Shown here: positions 37,223-48,243 of the stretch, one piece after another | Layout: every line of letters begins with the position of its first letter | Numbering within the stretch: position 1 is the stretch's first letter | NCBI GenBank assembly: GCA_018105865.1 | Contig: CM030834.1 | Location: forward strand, 22,777,922 to 22,841,921 | DNA: 64,000 bases | DNA from: Metaphire vulgaris | Taxonomy: Eukaryota; Annelida; Clitellata; Crassiclitellata; Megascolecidae | Direction of reading: 5' to 3' | Made by a program: the position numbers and the translations under genes | The notes under the pieces: model-generated | Seen by the model: the letters and a program-made list of their open reading frames with translations, nothing else | What the model was told of the DNA's origin: nothing | Databases searched by the model: none

Positions 37223-38160
37223 CGCATAAGCAGTCTATAGGCCTACACGTATCGTATAAACCACCGGTTTTAACCAAAGTTAGGCCTACTACATGTAGTA
37301 CCCTTGGGGTATTTGAGGGGCGTTGTGGGGGTACGCCGATTGGTCTGGAAATAGGGTCTGTTTCTCTAAGGACTTTTACTACAATTTACTCTCTACGTAG
37401 AACAAATACTGCAGACATTTTTGTACTAAATTAGAAATTCAAAAAGAAAAATCCCATTTTATGGCATGCGCACAACCAGTGACAGATGTTTGCTGCAGTT
37501 TATAACTGCTTTCAATAAATTGCAGAGAATACACTTTTGTCCATAGGTAGGGTAGGCTGGTACCAGAGGATGCATCGCTCTCATAAACTTGTTTAAGGGG
37601 TACGTAATCATTAAAAGGGTAAGAGCCACCGGTATAAAACCTTTGGCACCAAAATTTTCACTTTCCAAAAACGAATCAAGTCGAATGTCAAGCGTGATAG
37701 ATCTCGGGAAAAGTGCCACCAAGAGGTTCGCGATTTCAGTTCTAGGAAAATTTCTGGGGTAAATCTCACGGAAAAGACAGGTTCTACTGGAGAAATTAAA
37801 AATGTACGCGCAGCGCCATCTAGCCGATGGACCCGTAACGAGTCGGGCTCTTTAGTTTCGTCCCTAGGTCGCTCGCCACTGGTCCGGATGAAACAGATTT
37901 TATTTGCTCTTAATCCCAGTTCTTGTCCATGATTCATTTCCGACAGGCCCCTTCTCCGTCCCCCCCCCCCCAGCAATGCTGTCGTTACGGCCGTCGATTT
38001 CATCAGTCAAGCCGGAAACCGAGCGGCATTAGTCCGAACCCTCCTGGGAAAAACAATCGCAGGCCGCGTTGTATACAGTAGTGCCTCCACCCGGGGCTCC
38101 GTCCCGTCGACTCGGTCGCTCGCTAGGGGCCGCCGGCCCTCTGGCGACTGAACGACTTAC

Positions 38161-38225
38161 TCATCGCGCATGCGCACTGCGCAGCACAGCACAACACAGT
38201 GCGTCATTTATACTCTATACGACTC
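38161..38225. promoter_or_regulatory. NRF-1-type palindrome and TATA-like sequence in GC-rich tract
   Basis: GCGCATGCGC at 38166-38175 is a perfect NRF-1 core, followed by TTTATACTCTATACG near 38207. The surrounding 38080-38300 is GC-rich with CpGs. It could be an alternative promoter for the plus-strand exon at 40097; no transcript evidence. Confidence 0.4.
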
Positions 38226-38562
38226 GGGCAGACGTCAGTTTAGCATCTTGCCCGCCATTCCACCTCCCCCCGCAGCTCCCTCCCCCCGAGGCATCGTCTG
38301 CGTGTAGACGATGAGCAGACGACGACGACGTTGTGTCACGTGACGCTCTAAAGTGGACGTAATTATTGCTCGGACTCATAACCATGACGTGGACAAAACT
38401 ATGGACGGAATGAGCTTTGATAGTGCGATTATATAAATGCCGGTTGTCTGGACTGTCTCTGGGTATTTTATGTACAGAGGCAGTTGGTGCGAGAGATACT
38501 AAAATATTAATATAGCGCAAAGTTGTCGCAGTGCAGTCACAGCAGGAAGGGGCAGCCAACAG

Positions 38563-38606
<44 letters not shown>

Positions 38607-38721
38607 CATCATCATCATCATCATCATCGTCGTCGTCGTCGTCATCATCATCATCATCATCATAATAATGATAATAATAATGATGATGATAATAATGATG
38701 ATGATAATAATGATGATGATG

Positions 38722-38787
<66 letters not shown>

Positions 38788-38790
38788 TGG
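38563..38790 (+). repeat. Compound (AAT)n/(ATC)n/(GTC)n/(GAT)n microsatellite
   Basis: About 225 bp of mixed trinucleotide repeats. Confidence 0.96.
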
Positions 38791-39221
38791 TTTTAAATGG
38801 CAAAGGAGGCTAAGTTAACCTGTGTGAAAAACCACTGTAGTATAACTGTATACGTTCAATAACGTAACTTTTCCAGATAGCCTTTTAATACGATTACAGT
38901 TATGAAGCTATTAGAGTCGCGATATAGGCCTAACTAACTGAGTCCTACGGACTTTGAACATGCACTTTTATAATTATCTGCTTGCATTTATTTCCATTGA
39001 CGGAAACTTCGATGAAAAAGAGGGAGCCAAATTGCCCAACCCCCTCCCCTTTCACTTCCCTGGAACAGCCTCTCAAAACGTGAAAAGACTCGAGCCTAGA
39101 GACCTAATTGATGTTCACGTCTATGATTAACTCTTTCATTTCCAGCAGAAGCACGACAAATCTCAATTACAATTGATGCTTATATCGACATTGTTATCAC
39201 AGCAAACGGAAATTACTTTAT

Positions 39222-39301
39222 TTAGCCCCTTAACGGCGTATTTAACTGTAACTCAATGTAAACTGGAAGGATATATCCGTGATCCCCAGTTAAGGGGTTA
39301 A
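39222..39301 (+). mobile_element. TTAA-type palindromic mini-element, copy 5
   Basis: 80 bp; left flank is TTAG rather than TTAA, right flank TTAA, ends GCCCCTTAAC and GTTAAGGGG. Confidence 0.83.
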
Positions 39302-40025
39302 TTCACCAAAAGGTGTTCAAGTAAATGCAAACAATTCACAAAATATTGCACTTCTATCCCTTGTTGCAACTTTGTAACTTGTTGCAACCTTTTAACAACC
39401 CTGTTGCAATAATAATATTATTCTATCTTCATACTGAGGCATTTAGTATTTGAGAGTTAGACCAGTGGGGTGTTGCCAATGCCCCAGTTTCCCTTTCCCT
39501 TCTCCCCTTTCCCTTTCCCTTGCAATTCAAGGAATGGACAAAAAAGTAATGAGTGACCAACAATGTCCCACTTATCCCTGAAAACTTCACTGGAGGTGTA
39601 TATTCGAATATATCCCAAATAATATGCATTCTGTAGAAATTCTCTTCAGTCTGCGCTGTGCCTTCAATACAAGTTATATACAACTAATACAGTATAGCGC
39701 CGCCATATTGCTCGTCATTATTGATCGGATGTGGACCGTACATCGACTTCCGGTCGGCTGCCATTGGACTTTAGATAACAATTTCCTTTGTCGACCTTTT
39801 TTAACTTTCTTTTCAAAAGTGTCGAATATCTGCAAGTGACGTCACCCTTAGAAAATTCTGGCATCAGTTCTATAGCGACTAGTCAATTTATTTTTATTGA
39901 GACTCGAAACTCGAAAGACAACTTCTATAGCGCCGTGTACAGATCAAAAGAAGAGAACGATACATTTGGCGCTGTTGGGGAGCTTGACGGGGAGTCGGGA
40001 ACATATCGTGCCGATTACTTGGTTT

Positions 40026-40083
<58 letters not shown>
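40026..40083 (+). repeat. (ATT)n array immediately before a splice acceptor
   Basis: Ends 13 bp before the TTTTCAG acceptor of the exon at 40097, so it forms most of the upstream branch/pyrimidine region. Confidence 0.93.
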
Positions 40084-40084
<1 letters not shown>

Positions 40085-40096
40085 TGCTATTTTCAG

Positions 40097-40367
40097 TTCG
40101 GAAAGCCACGACAACCCGTTCCTGTTGGACGGAGAACTCCAGCGCAAGGCCGACTTCATCCTGCAGAATTCGACCATTTCCCGCCGGACCCTCTGCATCG
40201 CCGACCCTGATTGGGTCGAACGGGACGAACCCGACCCACGTCCGGGTCAACCGATCGCCGCCGCCGCCGAGGAGAACGCCGGCGGAGGGCCGGAGGAGGT
40301 AGAAGAGAAGAAGGAGGAGGAGGGCGATCGACGTCATCAGTACTCGACGTCAAATGGCGGCGTCTAC
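40097..40367 (+). CDS. Unrecognised gene, exon 2
   Basis: Acceptor TATTTTCAG; the first base completes the Ser codon begun at 34777, giving STSSESHDNPFLLDGELQ, then RKADFILQNSTISRRTLCI and ADPDW, followed by acidic EEVEEKKEEEGDRR. The NPFLLDGEL/NSTISR block looks like a conserved segment but I cannot name it. A GTGAGT donor at 40368 ends the exon in phase 0 after NGGVY. Reading through instead would give a long low-complexity tail of Ala, Ser, Glu and Arg runs ending in a TDRQ microsatellite (stop near 40829), which I think less likely. Confidence 0.6.
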
Positions 40368-40739
40368 GTGAGTCGAATTTATCGGGATGACGTCATCCGC
40401 ACCCCCTCCGCCGCCGCCGCCGCCGCCGCCGCCGACGAAGAACAAAAGCAAGAACGGGGTTTCATTAGAGAGCTGTCGTCGTCGTCGTCGTCGTCGTCGT
40501 CAACGGCAGACGACGCAAAAAACAAGGCAGACGACTTTTTTTCGTCGTCGTCTGCATTGATGTTGTCTTCGAAGGTTGTTGTTGCTTCGGTTGTGGAGGA
40601 GGAGGAGAAGGAGGAGGAGAAGGAGGACGAGCATCGAATCTCGAGGAGGAGGAGGAGGAGGAGGAGGAGACGGAAGAGAAAACTCATCCTCTCTCCACGG
40701 CGCAGGCTGCTGACGTTCGAATACAAAATTCTCGTACAT

Positions 40740-40788
40740 GTTGTCAGATACAATGAACAGAAAGAGACAGACAGACAGAGACACAGAC

Positions 40789-40826
<38 letters not shown>

Positions 40827-41579
40827 TAGCAGAGAGAATTTAAAGACGTATTGCGGCATTAATCCACAAACAGAGACACCAAAGACCACACCACGTGATT
40901 TGAGTCAAAGTTCCCTTTTCAAATCTAGTTTAAAATTTAGTGACTTGACACGACGATATCTCCGCGGATATTTCCTCAGAATGAAACAGCATTTTGCCGA
41001 TGGAAGCGAACGTCTGTCATCGTTATTGTGTCTAAAAACAAAAACAGTGCGACCGAACTGATCCTGTCTCATATAAGTTATAACTTCGGTCTTCCGAGAG
41101 ACAGGGGGGGTTGAGTATGTAATAAACAAGATGAGTTGTACACGTGTGTACGGTCTTTTGCTGGCTCAATGATCTTCCAAAATCCGATCGAAACGATAAG
41201 CCCCAAAAAGTCTATGCTGTTGGATTTTGCATGCAAGCGCGCTTCACATTGCGCATTTGTACAAATCTGTACAATCACAGGCGTGCAAACTACGTCGATA
41301 CAAGCAAGCAGACAGACAGACAGACAGACAGACATACAGACAGACAGGCAGACGCTTTTCTTGGCGCGTATGCTTGAGAGTTTTATGTCTGGAGAGGAAA
41401 TAATTTATTTGTTTCATGTATGCGAAGCATTTGCCGAAGTTCCGTCTCGTTCCTCGTTTCGTCCTTTATTCTGTCTGCTGTGCGTTCTGTTTTCTCCAAA
41501 GAGTAACCGATCCCTCCTATCTGTCTCCTCTCGCTCCCCTCTCCATCGGCTTCATTTCCATTTCCATTTCTCGGCGTTC

Positions 41580-41610
<31 letters not shown>

Positions 41611-42115
41611 GTCTCTCTGTCTGTCTGTCTCTCTCTCTCTCTGTCTCTCTCTCTCTCAGCGTGCATAACGTGTCATCGCCTCGATTTCTTGTCCTTCTAT
41701 GGACGCTCAGGGTCGAAGAATACCCGAGACGCCTCTCCCCACTCTTCTCTTCCTCTCTCTTCCCCCTCTCTCTTCCCCATCTCTCTCTCTCTCTTTCCCA
41801 CTCTCCGCCTCTCTCCAGCTCTCCAGCTCTCATATCTTTTCGATCTTCCTTTGCTTGGCCCGCCCGGCTGCTGCACGCGCACACCAGCCCACGAGGAGGA
41901 GGAGGAGGAGGAGGAGGAGGAGGAGAAGAAGAGGAGGAGAAACATCGGAAAATATGGGGCGTACAGTATAGGTAGGGGAAGGATCTGGCAGAGGCAGCAG
42001 TGGGGCCAGAACGCGCCCAGAAGGCATCGGAGCAAGAACTAGACTACGGCCAGGAACCGAGCGATGAGTCACGGCTGGAAGTCGGTCTACGAATTCAAGG
42101 AATGTTTCCGTAGAC

Positions 42116-42149
<34 letters not shown>

Positions 42150-42180
42150 TAGACAGGCAGACAGTTAGAGCACACATACG
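40740..42180. repeat. Simple-sequence-rich tract: (AGAC)n, (TCTG)n, (CT)n, (GAG)n
   Basis: Arrays at 40789-40826 (AGAC), 41310-41352 (AGAC), 41580-41655 (TCTG/CT), 41892-41930 (GAG) and 42115-42160 (GA, AGAC). No gene supported; the overlapping long ORFs are open on several frames because of the repeats. Confidence 0.85.
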
Positions 42181-42879
42181 TGATTCGGTTCTGCCCGTTG
42201 CTACTGTGTGGTTATGCTCCCAGAGCGCTAGATAAATTCTTTATTGTTAGTTTTTTTTATTGTTATTGCTAGTAGTTAGATGGATGGACGGTTAAACAGG
42301 AACGCGGGCTCGAGAGACGGCGTAGACACAAGACTACGGTGTCGAAACTCCTGATGAATATGCATTATGCATAGACGAACTATGGGCCTAATCATATGCA
42401 TTTGGGCCGTATGCGGCTATTTTTAGCGACGCAGAAAAGTAATTGGGGGGAGGGGGCAGATTTACAATGCAAATTTTTTTGCCGAGTGGTCGATAAATTT
42501 ACTTTTACAAGAAACAACAAGAATATTACATTTGCGCTGAAACTGGTTCTATCTTATCGACTGAATAGCCTACCTATTAATTTCTTAAATTTTGCCGAAA
42601 ATATCTGCAGACAGATTTCTTCTCCGTTTGCCTCTCTTTTCTCTCATTTCCGCAAAGCGCCCATCTTTTTACGTCTATAGTGTATTGAGCAGAGGTCTAG
42701 TATAAATAAATAAATAAATATATATATATAATTATTTATTGATGACGCATCATACACTTAGACCTAATCTCGTTATAAGTGTTACATTCCAGAATGAAAG
42801 ATTAAGAACTCAACCATTCCGCAGCATGACTGATCTCTTTCTTAAATAAACAAATAGGAAAATTGTTTATTTGTTATCT

Positions 42880-42881
<2 letters not shown>

Positions 42882-42921
<40 letters not shown>

Positions 42922-42951
42922 TCTTCTTCTTCTTCTTCTTCTTCTTCTTCT
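42882..42951 (+). repeat. (CT)n followed by (TTC)n
   Basis: About 36 bp CT then about 33 bp TTC. Confidence 0.93.
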
Positions 42952-43507
42952 TTCTCTCTTTCTCTCTCGATGTCCCTTTCCGTCAGCTGTGAACTGTTAG
43001 TCACTTTCTTCGCCTGTGTACATTATTCGATTATTTCCAGTCTGTTCTCGCCTGTAAATAATAAATAATTTGTTGCCTCCATTGCGGTGTTTTGCCCATC
43101 GGCTGCTCTCCCCTCGGCTAGACGTTCTATTCGCGTGGGCCTAGGTCTAGGTCTAAGGTCTATAGGCCTACCTACTACAATGCCAGAAATCCTAACTTCT
43201 GCCAGACAGACAGACGAGAGAAAGAGCAACTCAACTCCCGCGCGCGCCAACGAGAACTCGCCGTCTGCTGCGACCGAAAGCATCTATCTCCACGCTATGA
43301 CGTCATACACACACACGGCACCAAGCGCGGAATTCGCTCTGCTCTCTTCGCCTCCTTCGTTCCTCCCCCCACCCCCACCCCCACCCCGGATCTTACCTTC
43401 TGCGATCGCTCCGGTGGGCTGCTGGAGGTTCTTGAGAACCGATTTCGTGGTTAGCGGGATCGGAGGAGTAACGGAGGGAGGGAGGAAGCTGATTCTCTCT
43501 TTCCCAT

Positions 43508-43508
<1 letters not shown>

Positions 43509-43560
<52 letters not shown>
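43509..43560 (+). repeat. (CT)n in presumed catchin 5' region
   Basis: About 52 bp CT, 250 bp upstream of the catchin ATG, next to a C-rich CCCCCACCCCC tract (43365-43388) and a CAG repeat (43644-43673). Confidence 0.93.
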
Positions 43561-43562
<2 letters not shown>

Positions 43563-43643
43563 GAACCGGTCGTTTTCTTCCACCTGGATCTTCTTCCACC
43601 GGAACAACACCGCTTGCTCTTTCTACCGCCGGAGGACGGAGTT

Positions 43644-43674
<31 letters not shown>

Positions 43675-43808
43675 CAGCGACTCTCACTCGTTGTTACAGC
43701 GGCCGGAGGCATAGCAACAGCTCTTCTGCCGAAGAAGCAGAAGAAGAAGGAAACAGAAGGAATTCTTCCCGTTATTGAAAGAATTTTTTTTCGCCAACGG
43801 GTAGAAGG

Positions 43809-44246
43809 ATGGCCGATAGCGACCCCGCAGCCGCCGCCGCAGTGACCGTCGCCGCCGAGGTGGCCCCGTCCTCCTCCGCCGCCGCCGACCAGGTCGCCAC
43901 CGTCGTCGTCGACGCCGAACCGACGGCCGCCACCGCCGCCGTCGCGGAGAGCGTGTCCCTCAGGGCCGTCGACGACGCCTCCTTCGCCGACCACCAGTAC
44001 CCGTCGAAGTCGACCCGGTCGAGGGTCGACGACCTGGACGTGGACAGGGACTACACGACCCGGCTGGTGTCCGCTTCCGGCGGCTTCACGTCGAGCGTCC
44101 GGGAGCACATCCTGTCGCATCCGGTGGTCCTGAAGAACCGGTCGGAACCAGGTGTCGCCTCTTACGTCAGCACCGAGAGTAGACAGGTGATGAGGAAGGG
44201 ATTCGACATCGGAATCGCTTCCCCTGGACTCAGGATGCTCTATGAT
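43809..44246 (+). CDS. Catchin exon 1: unique N-terminal domain
   Basis: ATG in a strong Kozak context (A at -3, G at +4). 146 codons: an Ala/Val/Asp-rich low-complexity start, then [60 protein letters not shown] and LRMLYD. Not coiled coil. Ends phase 0 at GAT|GTAGGT. Ser/Thr and basic residues would suit phosphorylation, as reported for myorod N-termini; that is inference. Confidence 0.75.
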
Positions 44247-44946
44247 GTAGGTATCCGTCTCGTGTTTAATCTAGGGCCGTTTCGGGGAAATTGCCCTTCC
44301 CCCGGAAATTTGAAATTTTGGAATACTACATGGGATGCAGAATTCTATGTCAGTTTCCCCCCGGAGTCCAGGAGTCTAGATTAAACACTGGTCTCCCCTA
44401 TCACTCTCTCTCTCTCTCCATCTCTGCCTCTTTATCTCTGTCTCTCCGTCTCTCTGTTTCTCTCTCTCTCTCTCTCTCCCTTCCTGTCTCTGTCTCTGTC
44501 TCTGTCTGTCTCTAGTTTCCGCCTATTTGCGCCAGGAATGCTTATTCTTTACTGGTATAAATTTAAATTCAATTATTTTATTCAATTTAATTAAGTCCTG
44601 TTCAGTTTTCTTGGAGGTTACTATTGCCTTTAGGGCCTATCTTATGGAAGATAGATAGAACTAATTAAAAGTTATTGCAGTTTTACGAAGAGTCTTATAT
44701 CTGAACGCTGAACCTGTGAAAATCGTAAGCTTAAACATACAAGTGAAAGTGAAGCAGAAAGAAATAAAGAAGCACTCTGATTGCATGCTGTGGTTAATAA
44801 TATTATTGTTCTAATCTATGCTTTGATTTTAGAAAATAATTTTGTTCTTATTTCTTTGATAAAAAGGCTCGAATCAAAGAACTCGAAGAAGAACTCGAAG
44901 CAGAACGAGCTTCGCGCGGCAAGGTAAGCACGAAGATCAGATAAGA

Positions 44947-44977
<31 letters not shown>

Positions 44978-47338
44978 AAGAAGAAGAAGAAGAAGAAGAA
45001 GAAGGAGAAGATAGCGAGATTAGATACTTTGCAGTCGAATCAAAATCGCGTCATGACCAAAATGCTTCACGTTGCAAGTCACGTGTCACGCGACTTGTGA
45101 ATATCCAAATGTTTTCGAGTTGAGAATTCGCATTTTATGACAACGTGGTCAATTTTCACGTTTGACGTTTCACATCGTATCAACATAATTCTGTACGCGA
45201 TTTTAAAAATTTGCTCAACTGACAACATGTGATATTCCACAAAATATATTAAAATTTGCAGATTTTGCAAAAATTTTATCGTTTGATAAATAAATAATTA
45301 TATAATTAACTAATTGAATGAAGAACAAGATCTTCCTTCATGCCGACGATACCAATGTCTTCACGAATGTCTATTTGTTTACTGTTTTTCAATGATGATC
45401 GACACTTTTAGTAATTTCTTGCTGAAGCTATTAACGTGTCCTATTAACGTTTCATATAACATAATCCTATAGGCCTATGTTATGTGTTATGATACGCGAA
45501 ATTCATCGCTTAGTCGACATTACGAACATTCACGATACGTGCCTGACAATTAACAGCTACTGCGGTACTGCTCCTTCCAAAGCGCTATATAAAAAATCAC
45601 GAGATTTTACTTACTTGCATACTTGCTTGCTTATGATTTACGAACGGTGAGTTAAACGGGGGGGGGTGTGGGAATGGCGCCCAGTTGTCTGTGGGCCTCA
45701 TTCTTAGCGCCTTAAAATATGCCAGCTCAGCACAATTCCTCTAAGGCAACATGTGCTGCTGCTTTGCTGTCTTACACATTGGCAGAGCCAAACGGCTCGG
45801 ACATTCTGAAGGAGCAAAGGAAGACTTATAGCATATGCGTGTGTGCTACCAGCTATGCGCCAAAGCCAAGCATAAGGCTTCCTTGCTTCCAAACACGCAG
45901 TGGCGTCTACCTGCGGTATGGCAGGTAGGGCAGATGCCCAGGGCGCCGCTTGAAAAGGGGGGGGGGTGCGCAAAGAATTCTGTGATCTTACTCTAGGCTA
46001 ATCAACGTAGAATGAGAAGAAAGTGAGAAAACTGACTTTGAGCACACACACCATAGAAGAACAGTTCGCATCAGTAAAAGCAAGAAAAGCGCATATGTAG
46101 TTTTGATCCTGTGTCGATAAAATGTCATGATTTGTTAATTAAAGAATTTTTTGTTAACCTGCTAATTTAATTTTCTAAACCTTTTGGCCATGCAGTGGCG
46201 GCTCTAGGATTTGGCAAGTGGGGGGCCGTTGGGGTGGCAACGTCTAATCATGGGGTCAACCATTTGTTGTTTAATGTATGTAGCATTAAGTATAGGGTCC
46301 CAACTGGGGGACACTGGGGGGAAGGCACTCAATAGGGGGCACGGGCCTCCCCGCCCCCGGTGGAGCTGCCACTGTGGCCATGGGCGCAAAATACCCTAGG
46401 CACGCCCGTTCAAACACGACCCGTTCAACAAGAACATTATTTCTTCTTTTCTTCGATTGCATCGGTCGATTGGACGATGCCTTTTTTGTACGTTTTTATT
46501 GGGAACACCGTTATCAAATTCCGACCAAGAAATTCGAGTTTAGCTCTTCATTGTGAATTTTTAAAAAAATTAGTAATGGTACTTGTTAAAAATCGACCAT
46601 AAAGTCATATTTGCAAATCAAATTTGTCGCTTTGGTAAACCTTATTATTATTACTATTTTATTCAATTATTTCTTTATTATATAAATATATTATAACATA
46701 ATAATTATATTATTATTGTTATTATATTATTATTATATTACTTTGGTAAAAGAATAAGTCTGATAAGCAAAAAAGATCATCACTAGATTTTCTATATTTA
46801 GGGGTGGGTATACCTTAAAATCCCCCTCCAATGTTGATGGCAGGGTTGCGCCAATGTCGTTAATAAAATTTGATAGAATGACCCTATGACCCAGAAGACA
46901 GACAAACGCTGCTTGGCTAATCTTTTTGTTGAGTAGATTTTAGCGAAACTGTTGTTTGTTGAAATTGCCAGATTGACAAGAATCGTGCCGAACTGCAGCG
47001 AGAAATAGTTTTGCTAAACGAGAAGCTGGAGGAGTCAGGAGAAAGGGTCCAGCAGCAGGTTAGAGCAGTCGCCAGATAACCTCAGTCGTCGTTATAATCA
47101 TTGTCTTATCATTGCCTTATCATCCTCAACAGTTGACTATAGAACGATAGTTTTAATTGGCTTAAGGCAGGCTATCTATCACCTTCGCTTTTAATCGCCA
47201 TTTTAGGTATTTGCTAACATTCGTTCAAAACAGTTGTAGCGGATAAACAGAAGTTGGATTAGAGGGTTGTAGACTGTACGAGAAACAATGCATTTCAACA
47301 CAGAGGAAATCCTACTAAGCCACTTAAAATACAGTTAA

Positions 47339-47427
<89 letters not shown>

Positions 47428-47437
47428 GGCCTACTAT

Positions 47438-47486
<49 letters not shown>

Positions 47487-48164
47487 GTTAGCTGTTTGCC
47501 CGTCAAGTATGACGGGAACGTTTGACTGTTTTTCTACCCGGATTTATTCGGCCGAATGCCAACACAAAAATATATACATCACCGCACAGGGTAAATAAAC
47601 TAAAGAAGCATCGATTATTCTAACTCTGCGAGGGTTCGTCGTTTTGTGACGTCACAGGTCGAACTGAACCGGAAGAGGGACGCCGACTTTCAGAAGCTGC
47701 AGAGGGAGTTGGAGGAGAGCCACAACCAGAACGACGTTCTCCAGGTCACCTTTCGAAAGAAGCACCAGGACGGAATCAACCAGCTGACGGAACAGATCGA
47801 GCAGCTGCAGAAGCTCAAGCAAAAGTCAGAGCGGACGCCGAGAAACTGCCCGTTTAGAACTAGAATGCCTTTGGAAGCGGAATGTTTGGCGGCTCAGTTG
47901 GTCGAGCGTCGGATAGATGCGCATGCCGTCGACCTGGGTTCGAATCCCGGACGCTCCATGCATGTCGTGTCCACCGACGTTGAGTGAAAATTGACACTAA
48001 CTTTGCACCCCATTGATGCACTATGATGCTATGGTGTTATGAATTATGATGTGTCGTAATGTAAGAGTGGAAAAAGTAAACGCGTTATAATATGTAAGAG
48101 TCGAAAATGATAAAGGCGTTATATGAGCCTAAGGCGTAGTAGCAAGATAAACTCGTTTGCCAAA

Positions 48165-48200
<36 letters not shown>

Positions 48201-48202
48201 AC

Positions 48203-48243
<41 letters not shown>

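Noticed and set aside
40368..40829. Continuation of the unknown exon into poly-Ala, poly-Ser, poly-Glu, poly-Arg and TDRQ runs
   Set aside because: Composed of simple repeats ending in (AGAC)n; a consensus donor at 40368 offers a simpler end. Not excluded.
41136..42180. Overlapping ORFs of 90-279 codons on both strands
   Set aside because: Open frames result from (TCTG)n, (CT)n and (GAG)n arrays; no conserved protein pattern.
43087..43808. 252-codon ORF overlapping the catchin 5' region
   Set aside because: Pro/Ser-rich translation of C-rich and CT repeats in another frame; the catchin ATG at 43809 has a better context and a conserved-looking product.
47885..47967. Possible tRNA gene
   Set aside because: D-arm and T-arm are good but the acceptor stem does not pair and the anticodon arm is poor; better explained as a SINE head.
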